Source: Methylobacterium sp. SyP6R
GTDB lineage: Bacteria > Pseudomonadota > Alphaproteobacteria > Rhizobiales > Beijerinckiaceae
NCBI RefSeq assembly: GCF_019216885.1
Contig: NZ_JAAQRC020000001.1
Location: 5,273,501-5,337,500 of the forward strand
DNA length: 64,000 nt
Direction of reading: 5' to 3'
Shown here: in pieces, positions 18,231-26,683 of the stretch
Layout: the number at the start of each line of letters is the position of its first letter
Position numbering within the stretch: the stretch's first letter is position 1
Notes under the pieces: model-generated
Database searches by the model: none
Seen by the model: the letters and a program-made list of their open reading frames with translations, nothing else
What the model was told of the DNA's origin: nothing
Translations under genes and position numbers: made by a program

Positions 18231-19133
18231 TCATCCCGCCCGCGCCAGGATCAGGTCGGTGGCCGCCGAGACCACCCGGTTGCGGCCGGTGCTCTTGGCC
18301 TCGTAGAGGGCGATGTCGGCGCGCTTGAGTAGCCCGCCGACGGTCTCGCCCTCGGACCAGGCGCTGACGCCGAAGCTCGCGGTGAGCTGCACCGGGCCGC
18401 GCTGGCCCTTGAAGCGCAGCTGTGTGCAGCGCAGCCGCAGGCGCCCGGCGGCGGCCTCTGCCTCCTCCAGGGTGCGCCCCGGCAGGGCCACGGCGAATTC
18501 CTCGCCGCCGAGGCGCCCGGCGATGCCGCCGGCCTCCGTCAGCATCTCCGCGGCGACGCCCCGGATCGCCGTGTCGCCGACATCGTGGCCGTGCTGGTCG
18601 TTGATGGTCTTGAAGTGGTCGATATCGACCACGACCATCCCCACCCGGCCGTGGGCGCCGGCCCGGTCGGTCATGTCGCCGACCCGCTGCAGGAAGGCGC
18701 GGCGGTTGAGGAGCCCGGTCAGCGCGTCGGTCTCGGCGAGGCGAATCAGCTCGCGCTGCATCCCGGTCATCCGCTCGGCGGCGCGCAGGCGGGCATAGAG
18801 CTCCTCCGGGCTCGGCGGCTTGTCGATGAAGTCGTCCGAGCCGCTGTCCAGCGCCTCCGACAGGTTGCGGGCGTTGCGGGCCGACGACATGGTGATGATG
18901 TAGAGTGGCCGATGCGCATCCGCGAGGAGCCGGGCCGACCAGCACAGCTCCAGGCCGCCGAGGGGGCGGACCTCGAGGCTGGTGATCAAGGCGGTGACCG
19001 ACGCGTTGTCGGTGACGAAATCGAGCGCTTCGCGCGAATCCGTGAAGGTGTCCACGGTATGGCCGCGGGGCGTCAGGAGCCCGCTGATGACCTTGAGCAC
19101 CACCCGGCTCGGATCGACGACGACGATATGCAT
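18231..19133 (-). CDS. Response-regulator diguanylate cyclase with an altered receiver
   Basis: A 300-residue REC-GGDEF protein of PleD type that makes cyclic-di-GMP. The receiver spans about residues 1-120 (MHIVVVDPSRVVLK; conserved Thr/Ser in YIITMSSA; conserved Lys in DFIDKPPSP), but the phospho-acceptor site reads ALITSLEVRPLGG, with Ser52 in place of Asp. The GGDEF domain begins DALTGLLNRRAF and carries GGEEF, an active variant. The RxxD inhibitory site is absent. The start ATG lies at 19133, about 100 bases from a divergent small gene. With no Asp it may be constitutively active or use another input. Confidence 0.9.
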   Translation of the reverse strand: MHIVVVDPSRVVLKVISGLLTPRGHTVDTFTDSREALDFVTDNASVTALITSLEVRPLGGLELCWSARLLADAHRPLYIITMSSARNARNLSEALDSGSDDFIDKPPSPEELYARLRAAERMTGMQRELIRLAETDALTGLLNRRAFLQRVGDMTDRAGAHGRVGMVVVDIDHFKTINDQHGHDVGDTAIRGVAAEMLTEAGGIAGRLGGEEFAVALPGRTLEEAEAAAGRLRLRCTQLRFKGQRGPVQLTASFGVSAWSEGETVGGLLKRADIALYEAKSTGRNRVVSAATDLILARAG

Positions 19134-19235
19134 GGCGCCCCCAGGCAGGAGGACTGACTCCCGCTTCCCGCGACGAAGTTGCGCGCGAAGGTTTAACGCC
19201 GCCTCAAGACGGGCCGGGCGAGCGGCGATCTTACC

Positions 19236-19583
19236 GTGACGGAGCGCAAGACTGTTCCGACCACCAAGACTGTCCCGACCACGCCGGACGGGCGCTACAT
19301 CGTGGTACGCGGGCGGCTGTGGCGCCGCTCCGACCCGGATCTGCCGGCGGAGCGCCGCGAGGCCCTGGTGCAGGACCTGATGCGGGCGCGCCGCGCGGTG
19401 CGCGACGCCAAGGGGGAGGGGGGCGCTGCCCTGGCGGCGGCCCGCGCGGCGGTCGATGCGGCCAAGCACGGGCTGGGCGAGCGAGGGCCTCCCTGGTGGA
19501 CCGACGGGGCGCCGGACTACACCCGGCACCTCGCCCGCAACACGCCCTACGCGGCGTGGTTTTCCGGGCTGGAGGAGGGGTGA
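19236..19583 (+). CDS. Conserved small protein, unknown function
   Basis: A 115-residue protein starting with GTG (MTERKTVPTT). The central part GRYIVVRGRLWRRSDPDLPA and then VQDLMRARRAVRDAK, followed by an Ala-rich helix and a C-terminal PPWWTDGAPDYTRHL, looks like a family of short proteins seen in Methylobacterium and relatives, for which I know no function. It is cytoplasmic by composition. The stop is four bases from the end of the convergent IclR gene. Confidence 0.7.
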   Translation: MTERKTVPTTKTVPTTPDGRYIVVRGRLWRRSDPDLPAERREALVQDLMRARRAVRDAKGEGGAALAAARAAVDAAKHGLGERGPPWWTDGAPDYTRHLARNTPYAAWFSGLEEG

Positions 19584-19587
19584 GCCG

Positions 19588-20457
19588 TCAATCGACGATG
19601 CCCAGCGCGCGCATCCGCTCGACCGTCTCCACCAGCTTCGGCCCGGTATCCTTGCGCAGCACCTCCTCGGTGAGCAGGAAGGCCGGGCCGCTGATGTTGA
19701 GGGCGAAATGACCCCGCCCGCCCGGGGCCTGGATCGGGGCGGCGACGGCGTTGATGTCCTGGTGCCAGATGCCGATGCCGACGCAGAAGCCGTGCTGGGC
19801 GATCTCGGCGGCGCAGCGGCGATAGGTCTGCTCCAGCTTGCCCGCCTCGGCGCCGTCGCGGCGCAGGCGGGTCATGAGCGCGGTGCGCTCCGCCTCGTCG
19901 AGGCTCGACAGGGTCGCCATGCCCATGGCGCTGCGGGCGAGCGGCAGGCGGTAGCCGACCTCGCTCGACAGCACGATGCGCTGGCCCTCGCCGCGCCAGA
20001 GCTGGACGTAGACGCTCGACAGCCCGTCGAGGAGGCCGAGCGCCACGTGCGCCTGCACGGCGGTGGCGAGGTCCTGCAGGAACGGCTTCACCATCTGGGG
20101 GAAGGAATTCTGGCGCAGGAAGGCGGAGCTCAGCGCCAGCACCGCGGGCCCGAGGCCGTAGCGCTCGTCCTCCGGGTCGTGCACCAGGTAGCCGAGGGCG
20201 AGCAGCGTGTGGGTCAGGCGCGAGACGGTAGGCTTCGGCAGGCCGGTGCGGGAGGCGATCTCGCGGTTGCCCAGCATCTCGGCCGCGTCCCGGAAGGCGC
20301 GCAGGACCTGGAGCCCGCGAGCGAGCGCGGTGACGAATTGCCGGTCGCCGTCCTCCGGCTCCGCTGCGTTCTGTACGATCGAGCTTTTGGCGATCGCATT
20401 TTCGGCGACCGTGTCCTGCGTGATCGCGCCGGCGCGCGCCGCCACCGCCTGTGCCAT
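19588..20457 (-). CDS. IclR-family transcriptional regulator
   Basis: A 289-residue regulator. An N-terminal tail of about 45 residues precedes the winged helix-turn-helix (ALARGLQVLRAFRD, NREIASRTGLPKPTVSRLTH, LLALGYL) and a C-terminal GAF-like effector domain with VGYRLPLARSAMGMA and a conserved GHFALNISGP. The start at 20457 is supported by GGGAGGGAGG just upstream. It is divergent from the branched-chain amino-acid type importer operon at 20685-26106, with about 230 bases between, so it is the probable regulator of that transporter in response to its substrate or a metabolite. Confidence 0.9.
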   Translation of the reverse strand: MAQAVAARAGAITQDTVAENAIAKSSIVQNAAEPEDGDRQFVTALARGLQVLRAFRDAAEMLGNREIASRTGLPKPTVSRLTHTLLALGYLVHDPEDERYGLGPAVLALSSAFLRQNSFPQMVKPFLQDLATAVQAHVALGLLDGLSSVYVQLWRGEGQRIVLSSEVGYRLPLARSAMGMATLSSLDEAERTALMTRLRRDGAEAGKLEQTYRRCAAEIAQHGFCVGIGIWHQDINAVAAPIQAPGGRGHFALNISGPAFLLTEEVLRKDTGPKLVETVERMRALGIVD

Positions 20458-20684
20458 GCTGCCGCCTCCCTCCCACGCCCTGTTCTGCGGATCCCGCCCC
20501 GGGCTGCCATAGGGTGACGATCCGGCGCCGGCTCGGCAACATGTTTCGCGATGCGGATCGTCATTTCGCGTCTTGACCGGTCCCGGATGGGGAGGCACTG
20601 TCGGACCAAGGGGGCGAAGGCCCCCGGGCGACGCCGAATACGGCGCGCTGCAAGAACACGGGAACGCCATTCCAGGAGGACGCC

Positions 20685-21923
20685 TTGGTCAAGACCCTCG
20701 CGCGCATCACGGCCGCCGGCCTCATGGCCCTGGCGGCCTCGACTGCGCTCGCCGCGCCGATGAGCCTGAAGATCGCCTTCGTCGATCCGCTCTCCGGCGG
20801 CGGGGCCAGCACCGGCGAGGCCGGGCTGAAGACCTTCCAGTTCATGGCCGACCAGCTCAACGCCAAGAACTCCGACCTCAAGCTCGAGGTGATGGGCTAC
20901 GACAACAAGCTCAACCCGCAGGAGAGCATCGTACAGCTCCAGAAGGCGATCGATTCCGGCGCCCGCGTGGTGGTGCAGGGCAACGGCTCCTCGGTCGGAG
21001 CCGCGCTGATCGACTTCGTCGGCAAGTACAACGACCGCAATCCCGGTAGGGAAATCCTGTATCTCAACTACGCAGCGGTCGATCCGTCGCTGACCAACGC
21101 CAAGTGTAATTACTGGCACTTCCGCTTCGACGCCAATTCCGACATCAAGATGGCGGCCCTGACCAACTACATCAAGGGCAAGCCGGAGATCAAGAAGGTC
21201 TACCTGATCAACCAGGACTACTCGCACGGCCAGGCGGTGCGCGCCGCGGCCCGGGCGATGCTGAAGGAGAAGCGGCCCGACATCCAGATCGTCGGCGACG
21301 AGGTGGCGCCGCTCCAGAAGGTCAACGACTTCTCGCCCTACATCGCCAAGATCAAGGCCTCGGGTGCCGATTCGGTGATCACCGGCAACTGGGCGCAGGA
21401 CATGGCGCTGCTGCTGAAGGCCGCCGGCGATGCCGGCTTGCAGGCCAACTTCTACACCTATTACGGCGGCGGCAGCGGCGGGCCGACGGCGATCAAGCAG
21501 GCGAACCTCCCCGATCACGTCTTCCAGATCTCCGAGGGCTACGCCAACATCGACTACAAGCCCGCGCACGACTTCGAGACCGCCTTCCGCGCCAAGACCG
21601 GCCAGGAGCTGACCTATGCGCGGGTCGTCAACCTGATGAACGTGCTGTCGAAGGCGACGCTCACCGCCAAGTCGACCGATCCCAAGGCCATCGCCAAGGC
21701 GATGGATGCGATCCACAACGACACGCTCTACGGCAAGGACAGCTTCATCCGTCCGGACGACCACCAGATCTTCCAGCCGATCTACATCTCGCGCTTCGGC
21801 CCGGTCGATACGTCGAAGGTTCTCGACAGCGAGAATACCGGCTGGGGCTGGACCGGCGACGGCGTGGTCGAGGCGAAGGACACCCTGCTGCCGACCACCT
21901 GCAAGATGGATCGGCCGAGCTGA
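20685..21923 (+). CDS. Branched-chain amino-acid type ABC transporter, substrate-binding protein
   Basis: A 412-residue periplasmic binding protein of the LivJ/LivK family. It begins with TTG preceded by AGGAGGACGCC. The signal peptide runs to about ALAAP. The mature domain (KIAFVDPLSGGGASTGE) has the usual type I fold with LIDFVGKYNDRN, VYLINQDYSHGQAV and VITGNWAQDMALLLKAAGD. Proteins like this also carry aromatic compounds, amides or urea, so the ligand is open. It is separated from the permease gene by family A repeat copy 3, which may lower expression of the downstream genes relative to this one. Confidence 0.9.
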   Translation: MVKTLARITAAGLMALAASTALAAPMSLKIAFVDPLSGGGASTGEAGLKTFQFMADQLNAKNSDLKLEVMGYDNKLNPQESIVQLQKAIDSGARVVVQGNGSSVGAALIDFVGKYNDRNPGREILYLNYAAVDPSLTNAKCNYWHFRFDANSDIKMAALTNYIKGKPEIKKVYLINQDYSHGQAVRAAARAMLKEKRPDIQIVGDEVAPLQKVNDFSPYIAKIKASGADSVITGNWAQDMALLLKAAGDAGLQANFYTYYGGGSGGPTAIKQANLPDHVFQISEGYANIDYKPAHDFETAFRAKTGQELTYARVVNLMNVLSKATLTAKSTDPKAIAKAMDAIHNDTLYGKDSFIRPDDHQIFQPIYISRFGPVDTSKVLDSENTGWGWTGDGVVEAKDTLLPTTCKMDRPS

Positions 21924-21982
21924 GGCGAAAGGCAGGGCGCCCCGATCCGGCGGGGGACTCGAAAGCCCTGTACAACTTACGC

Positions 21983-22126
21983 TTTCCCAAGCCACGACCT
22001 CATCCTGAGGTGCCGCGTAGCGGCCTCGAAGGAGGGCTCCAGTTCGCTCGGAGACTTCTGGAGCCCTCCTTCGAGGTCAGCCGATCTTCAATAGGCTGAC
22101 ACCTCAGGATGAGGTTCTGGGTGGGA
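21983..22126. repeat. Long palindromic repeat, family A copy 3
   Basis: Carries the shared GACCTCATCCTGAGGTG, CCTCGAAGGAGGGCTCCAG and CACCTCAGGATGAGGT blocks. The left arm module is the short ccgcgtagcgg, the right arm module is agccgatcttcaataggct. It stands between the binding-protein and permease genes of the Liv-type operon, the same relative place as copy 1 in the other importer. Confidence 0.9.
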
Positions 22127-22329
22127 GTCACAGGTACGTCAGCCAGACCGCGCTGTCGTGGACGGTGGTCCCATTCGCTAGTTTTCGCCAAGCCTTGGCT
22201 GGGTATCGAAAATTGGAGATGAATAGGCAGCCTGATGCGTCAGCATCTCGGGCCGTCGGCATGAGTCCGGCGGGTGCCTCCCGCCCTGCACCCGCCCTTT
22301 CGGCATCCCGCACCGGCAGGAGACCCCGC

Positions 22330-23283
22330 GTGCTCGAACTCGTCATCATCTCGACGCTGAACGGCGTGCTCTACGGGATGCTGCTCTTCCTGATGGCGAG
22401 CGGCCTGACCCTGATCTTCAGCATGATGGGCGTGCTCAACTTCGCGCATGCCAGCTTCTACATGCTGGGCGCCTTCTTCGGCTACCAGATCAGCAAGTTC
22501 ACCGGGTTCTGGATCGGCCTCGTCGCCGCGCCGGTCGTGGTCGGCGGGATCGGCGCGCTCGTCGAGCGCTACGGCCTGCGCAACGTCCACCGCCACGGCC
22601 ACGTCCCGGAACTGCTCTTCACCTTCGGCCTCGCCTACGTGATCGAGGAGGTGGTGCAGATGGTGTGGGGCAAGCTGCCGGTCGATTACCGGGTGCCGGC
22701 CGTGCTCGACTTCCCGGCCTTCACGGTGTTCGGCACCAACTACCCGGCCTACAAGCTGTTCATGCTGGTGATCTCGGTGGTGATCTTCGTCGCCCTCTTG
22801 GTCGCGCTCACCCGCACCCGGGTCGGGCTGATCATCCAGGCGGCGCTGACCCATCCCAACATGGTGGCGATGCTCGGCCACGACGTGCCGAAGGTGTTCA
22901 TGCTGGTCTTCGGCGTCGGCACGGGCTTGGCCGCGGTGGCGGGCGTCATCGCCGGGCCGGCCCTGGTCACCCAGGCCAACATGGCGGGCCTGCTCGGGCC
23001 GATCCTGTTCGTGGTCGTGGTGGTCGGGGGCCTCGGCTCCCTGACCGGCGCCTTCGTGGCCTCGCTCCTGATCGGGCTGGTCCAGACCTTCGCGATCTCG
23101 CTCGACGTCTCGGTCGCCAGCGTCCTGCAATCACTGGGCATCGACGCCGCGCCGTCCGGCGGCGTGCTCGGCGATCTGTGGACCGTGACGATCGCCCAGA
23201 TCGGGCCGATCATCCCCTATCTCCTGCTGGTCCTCGTGCTGATCGCGCGGCCGACCGGCCTGCTCGGGAACCGCGAAGCATGA
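22330..23283 (+). CDS. livH: Branched-chain amino-acid type ABC permease (LivH-like)
   Basis: A 317-residue inner-membrane permease. The GTG start at 22330 follows GGCAGGAG by eight bases; upstream in-frame starts would add a non-hydrophobic tail. Helices include VIISTLNGVLYGMLLFLMAS, LTLIFSMMGVLNFAHASFYM (the LivH hallmark FAHASFYMLG), and VVVVVGGLGSLTGAFVASLL near the C-terminus. It overlaps livM by four bases (ATGA). The gene symbol reflects family; the substrate is not proven. Confidence 0.9.
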   Translation: MLELVIISTLNGVLYGMLLFLMASGLTLIFSMMGVLNFAHASFYMLGAFFGYQISKFTGFWIGLVAAPVVVGGIGALVERYGLRNVHRHGHVPELLFTFGLAYVIEEVVQMVWGKLPVDYRVPAVLDFPAFTVFGTNYPAYKLFMLVISVVIFVALLVALTRTRVGLIIQAALTHPNMVAMLGHDVPKVFMLVFGVGTGLAAVAGVIAGPALVTQANMAGLLGPILFVVVVVGGLGSLTGAFVASLLIGLVQTFAISLDVSVASVLQSLGIDAAPSGGVLGDLWTVTIAQIGPIIPYLLLVLVLIARPTGLLGNREA

Positions 23284-24608
23284 GCGACCTCGCCGACATC
23301 GCGCCGTCCGGCGACTGGACGCAGGCCGGCCGCCGCCCGTCGATCCGCCCCAAGGGCCTGAGCCTCGCCGCGCAAGGGCTGCCCTGGCTCCTCGCCGGAG
23401 CGATCCTGGTCGCCGCACCGCTCGTCTTCACCAGCGGCACCGCGCTGACCATGATGAGCCTGATGGGCATCATGGTGGTGTTCTCGCTGTCCTACAACAT
23501 GCTGCTCGGCCAGACCGGGCTCCTGTCCTTCGGGCACGCGGTCTATTACGGCTTAGGCGCCTTCTTCACCGTCCACGCGATGAACCTCGTCGCCGGTTTA
23601 CGCCTGCCGGTGCCCCTGCCGCTGATGCCGGTGGTGGGCGGGCTCGCCGGCCTCGCCTTCGGGATCCTGTTCGGGGCGATCTCGACGAAGCGCGCCGGCA
23701 CCGTGTTCGCCATGATCTCGCTCGGCATCGCCGAACTGGTCTCGTCGGGCTCGCACATCCTGCACAGCTTCTTCGGCGGCGAGGAGGGCATCACCGCCAA
23801 CCGCACCAAGATGCTACGGCTGTTCGACCTCAGCTTCGGGCCGCAGATCCAGGTCTATTACCTGATCGCCGCCTGGTGCCTGATCTGCGCGCTCGCGATG
23901 TACGCCATCACCCGCACGCCGCTCGGGCGCCTGTGCAACGCCGTGCGGGAGAACCCGGAGCGGGTCGAGTTCCTGGGCTACGAGCCGCAGGCGATCCGCA
24001 TCACCGCCTTCTGCCTCTCGGCGATGTTCGCGGGCGTGGCGGGGGCGCTCGCGGCGATCAATTTCGAGATCGCCAACTCGGCCTATCTCGGCGTGCACCA
24101 ATCGGGCGTGGTCTTGCTCGCGACCTTCATCGGCGGCATCGGTACCTTCATCGGCCCGGTCGTCGGTGCCGTGGTGGTGACGCTGCTCCAGGTCTCGCTC
24201 AGCGACCTGACGGAGGTCTGGCAGCTCTATTTCGGCCTCCTGTTCATCGCCATCGTGATGTTCGCCCCCGGCGGCATCGCGGGCTTGGCCCTGATGCACG
24301 GTCCGCTGATCCGCGCCGGCACCGCGCATCGCCTCCTGCCGGCCTACCTGCTGGCGCTCGGGCCGTTCCTGCTCCTGCTCGCGGGGTCGATCGCGCTGAT
24401 CGAGATGGCGTTCCGGATGCTGGTCAAGGCGAGCGACGGCACCGAGATGAGCCTCATCGGCATCTCCTTCGACGCCGCCCACATCCTGCCCTGGATCGTC
24501 GCCGGCGCGATGGCGGTCGGCGGCGGCCTCGCCTTGCGGGCCGTGCTGCCGCGGGTGAATGCGGCCTGGCACGAGGCCTCCGATGCCGCGAAGGAGAAAC
24601 TCGCATGA
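23280..24608 (+). CDS. livM: Branched-chain amino-acid type ABC permease (LivM-like)
   Basis: A 442-residue permease, longer than typical LivM (about 330) because of an N-terminal 35-residue polar leader and a C-terminal extension of about 90 residues with two further hydrophobic stretches (LLPAYLLALGPFLLLLAGSI and ILPWIVAGAMAVGGGLALRA). The core has SYNMLLGQTGLLSFGHAVYY, the LivM signature. It overlaps livG by four bases. Confidence 0.9.
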   Translation: MSDLADIAPSGDWTQAGRRPSIRPKGLSLAAQGLPWLLAGAILVAAPLVFTSGTALTMMSLMGIMVVFSLSYNMLLGQTGLLSFGHAVYYGLGAFFTVHAMNLVAGLRLPVPLPLMPVVGGLAGLAFGILFGAISTKRAGTVFAMISLGIAELVSSGSHILHSFFGGEEGITANRTKMLRLFDLSFGPQIQVYYLIAAWCLICALAMYAITRTPLGRLCNAVRENPERVEFLGYEPQAIRITAFCLSAMFAGVAGALAAINFEIANSAYLGVHQSGVVLLATFIGGIGTFIGPVVGAVVVTLLQVSLSDLTEVWQLYFGLLFIAIVMFAPGGIAGLALMHGPLIRAGTAHRLLPAYLLALGPFLLLLAGSIALIEMAFRMLVKASDGTEMSLIGISFDAAHILPWIVAGAMAVGGGLALRAVLPRVNAAWHEASDAAKEKLA

Positions 24609-25369
24609 GCGCCCCCGCGATCGAGTTGTCCGGCCTCCACAAGAGCTTCGGCCCGGCCAAGATCATCAACGGCGTCGACCTCTCGTTGCCGGTGGGCGAG
24701 CGCCACGCCATCATCGGGCCGAACGGCGCCGGCAAGTCGACCCTGTTCCACCTGATCAGCGGCCGCTTCGCGCCGACGAGCGGCACGATCAAGCTGGAGG
24801 GCCGCGACATCACCGGCTGGCGCCCGGCGGCGATCAACCGGGCCGGCCTCGCCCGCAGCTTCCAGGTCACCAACATCTTCCCCAAGCTCAGCGTGTGGGA
24901 GAACGTGCGCTGCGCGGTCTTGAGGGCGATGGGCCACGGCCCGTCCTTCTGGCGCGGGGTCGAGGGGCTGCCCGGCGTCGCCGAGCGCACGGAGGAGATC
25001 CTCTCGCGCATCCGCCTCGGCCACCGCGCCGCGGTGGCGGCGGGATTGCTGGCTTACGCCGACCAGCGGGCGCTCGAGATCGGGATCGCGATCGCCAGCG
25101 ACGCCAAGGTCATCCTCCTCGACGAGCCGATGGCCGGAATGAGCCACAGCGAGAGCGAGCACGCGACCCAGCTGATCCGCGAGGTCACGACGGGCCGCAC
25201 GCTCCTGATGGTCGAGCACGACATGGCGGTGGTGTTCGGGCTCGCCGACCGCATCTCGGTCCTGGTCTACGGCCGGATCATCGCCACCGACACGCCCGCC
25301 CGCATCCGGGAGAACCGCGCCGTGCAGGAAGCCTATCTCGGCGTCGCCACCGGGGAGGAGGCCGCGTGA
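24605..25369 (+). CDS. livG: Branched-chain amino-acid type ABC ATPase (LivG-like)
   Basis: A 254-residue ATPase. Walker A is GPNGAGKST near residue 39, Q-loop in RSFQVTNIFPKLSVWEN, Walker B VILLDEPMAGM and switch His MVEHDM. The ABC signature is degenerate: the usual LSYGEQ reads LAYADQRALEIG, so the catalytic serine and glycine of the signature are replaced. It overlaps livF by four bases (GTGA). Confidence 0.9.
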   Translation: MSAPAIELSGLHKSFGPAKIINGVDLSLPVGERHAIIGPNGAGKSTLFHLISGRFAPTSGTIKLEGRDITGWRPAAINRAGLARSFQVTNIFPKLSVWENVRCAVLRAMGHGPSFWRGVEGLPGVAERTEEILSRIRLGHRAAVAAGLLAYADQRALEIGIAIASDAKVILLDEPMAGMSHSESEHATQLIREVTTGRTLLMVEHDMAVVFGLADRISVLVYGRIIATDTPARIRENRAVQEAYLGVATGEEAA

Positions 25370-26106
25370 GCGCCGCCCTCGCGATGCCGGCCGTCGGGGC
25401 CGCTCCCGCCCTCCTCGAGGTCGAGGACCTGCACGCCTATTACGGCAAGAGCCACATCCTCCAGGGGGTGAGTTTTTCGGTCGGGGCCGGCGAGATCGTG
25501 TCGATTCTCGGCCGCAACGGCGTCGGGCGCTCCACCACCCTCAAGGCGATCATGGGCGACGTGCCGCCCCGCGGCCAGATCCGCTTCAAGGGGCAAGCCA
25601 TCGCGGGTCTCAAGCCCTACGCGGTCGCCCGAAGGGGTCTCGGCTACGTGCCGGAGGAGCGGGCGATCTTCCCCAAGCTCACGGTGCGGCAAAACCTGGC
25701 GCTCGGCGAGAAGGGCGGTAAGCGCGGCGGGCGCTGGTCCTATGCCGACATCTTCCGGCTGTTTCCGCGGCTGGAGGAGCGGATCGACACGCCCGGCGGC
25801 GTGCTCTCGGGCGGCGAGCAGCAGATGCTCACGATCTGCCGCACCCTGATGGGCGATCCGGATCTCATCATGATCGACGAGCCGACGGAAGGGCTGTCGC
25901 CCCAGATGGTCGCCCGCGTCGCCGAGATGATCGGCGAGATCGCGGCCCGCGGCGTCTCGGTGCTGCTGGTCGAGCAGAAGCTGACCATCGCCCTCAAGCT
26001 GTCGCAGCGCCTCTACGTGATGGGCCACGGCCACGTCGTGTTCGAGGGCACGCCGGCCGCGCTCTCGGCCAACGAGGCGGTGCGGCGGGAGTGGCTGGAA
26101 GTCTAG
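25366..26106 (+). CDS. livF: Branched-chain amino-acid type ABC ATPase (LivF-like) with altered Walker A
   Basis: A 246-residue ATPase, last gene of the operon. It shows VEDLHAYYGKSHILQGVSF, signature LSGGEQQMLTICR, Walker B LIMIDEPTEGLSP and switch region LLVEQKL. The Walker A loop reads GRNGVGRST, with arginine in the place of the invariant phosphate-binding lysine. With the degenerate signature in LivG, each of the two composite ATP sites may have a substitution. The operon ends in a strong hairpin at 26144-26180. Confidence 0.9.
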   Translation: MSAALAMPAVGAAPALLEVEDLHAYYGKSHILQGVSFSVGAGEIVSILGRNGVGRSTTLKAIMGDVPPRGQIRFKGQAIAGLKPYAVARRGLGYVPEERAIFPKLTVRQNLALGEKGGKRGGRWSYADIFRLFPRLEERIDTPGGVLSGGEQQMLTICRTLMGDPDLIMIDEPTEGLSPQMVARVAEMIGEIAARGVSVLLVEQKLTIALKLSQRLYVMGHGHVVFEGTPAALSANEAVRREWLEV

Positions 26107-26143
26107 ACGCGTGTCCTGGCCCGCGAAACGACATCCTGTCCTT

Positions 26144-26180
26144 GTCATCCCGGGTTCCGCTTTCGCGGCCCCGGGATGAC
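26144..26180. terminator. Hairpin between convergent livF and FKBP genes
   Basis: GTCATCCCGGG and CCCGGGATGAC form a perfect 11-base stem around a loop that itself can pair. It lies between two convergent stops and suits a bidirectional terminator. There is no strong U-run, and the stem sequence is like a common dispersed repeat of alphaproteobacteria. Confidence 0.6.
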
Positions 26181-26191
26181 GCTTGCAGGCG

Positions 26192-26614
26192 TCAGCGAAC
26201 GCCGAGCAGCTCCACGTCGAACATCAGCGTGGCGTTCGGCGGGATCACGCCGCCGGCGCCGCGGGCGCCGTAGCCGAGCTCGGGCGGGATGATCAGGGTG
26301 CGCTTGCCGCCGACCTTCATGGTCGACAGTCCCTCGTCCCAGCCCTTGATGACCTGGCCGGTGCCGACCGCGAAGCTCAGCGGCTGCTTGCGGTCGAGGG
26401 AGCTGTCGAACTTCGCGCCCTTCTTGCCGTCCTGGTAGAGCCAGCCGGTATAGTGGACGTTGACGGTCTGGCCGGTCTTCGGCTGGGGGCCGGTGCCGAC
26501 CACGTCGTCCTTGACCTGAAGGCCGGACGGGGTGGTGGAGAACGAAGCGGCGGAGGCTGAAGCGGTCATGGCGATCGTGAGGGCTCCGACAAGGAAGAAG
26601 GGCGAACGGCGCAT
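26192..26614 (-). CDS. FKBP-type peptidyl-prolyl cis-trans isomerase, exported
   Basis: A 140-residue isomerase that speeds proline isomerisation during folding of periplasmic proteins. A signal peptide ([20 protein letters not shown] to about SASA) precedes a single FKBP domain with [31 protein letters not shown] and [18 protein letters not shown], which hold the usual FK506-site aromatic and Ile/Val residues. The length fits a minimal one-domain FKBP. It is convergent with livF. Confidence 0.93.
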   Translation of the reverse strand: MRRSPFFLVGALTIAMTASASAASFSTTPSGLQVKDDVVGTGPQPKTGQTVNVHYTGWLYQDGKKGAKFDSSLDRKQPLSFAVGTGQVIKGWDEGLSTMKVGGKRTLIIPPELGYGARGAGGVIPPNATLMFDVELLGVR

Positions 26615-26683
26615 CGACGGGATCGTTCCTGTGCGTGACGTCGGGACTCGAGTTAGGGCATTGCGGCGTCGAGGGACAGGGCG

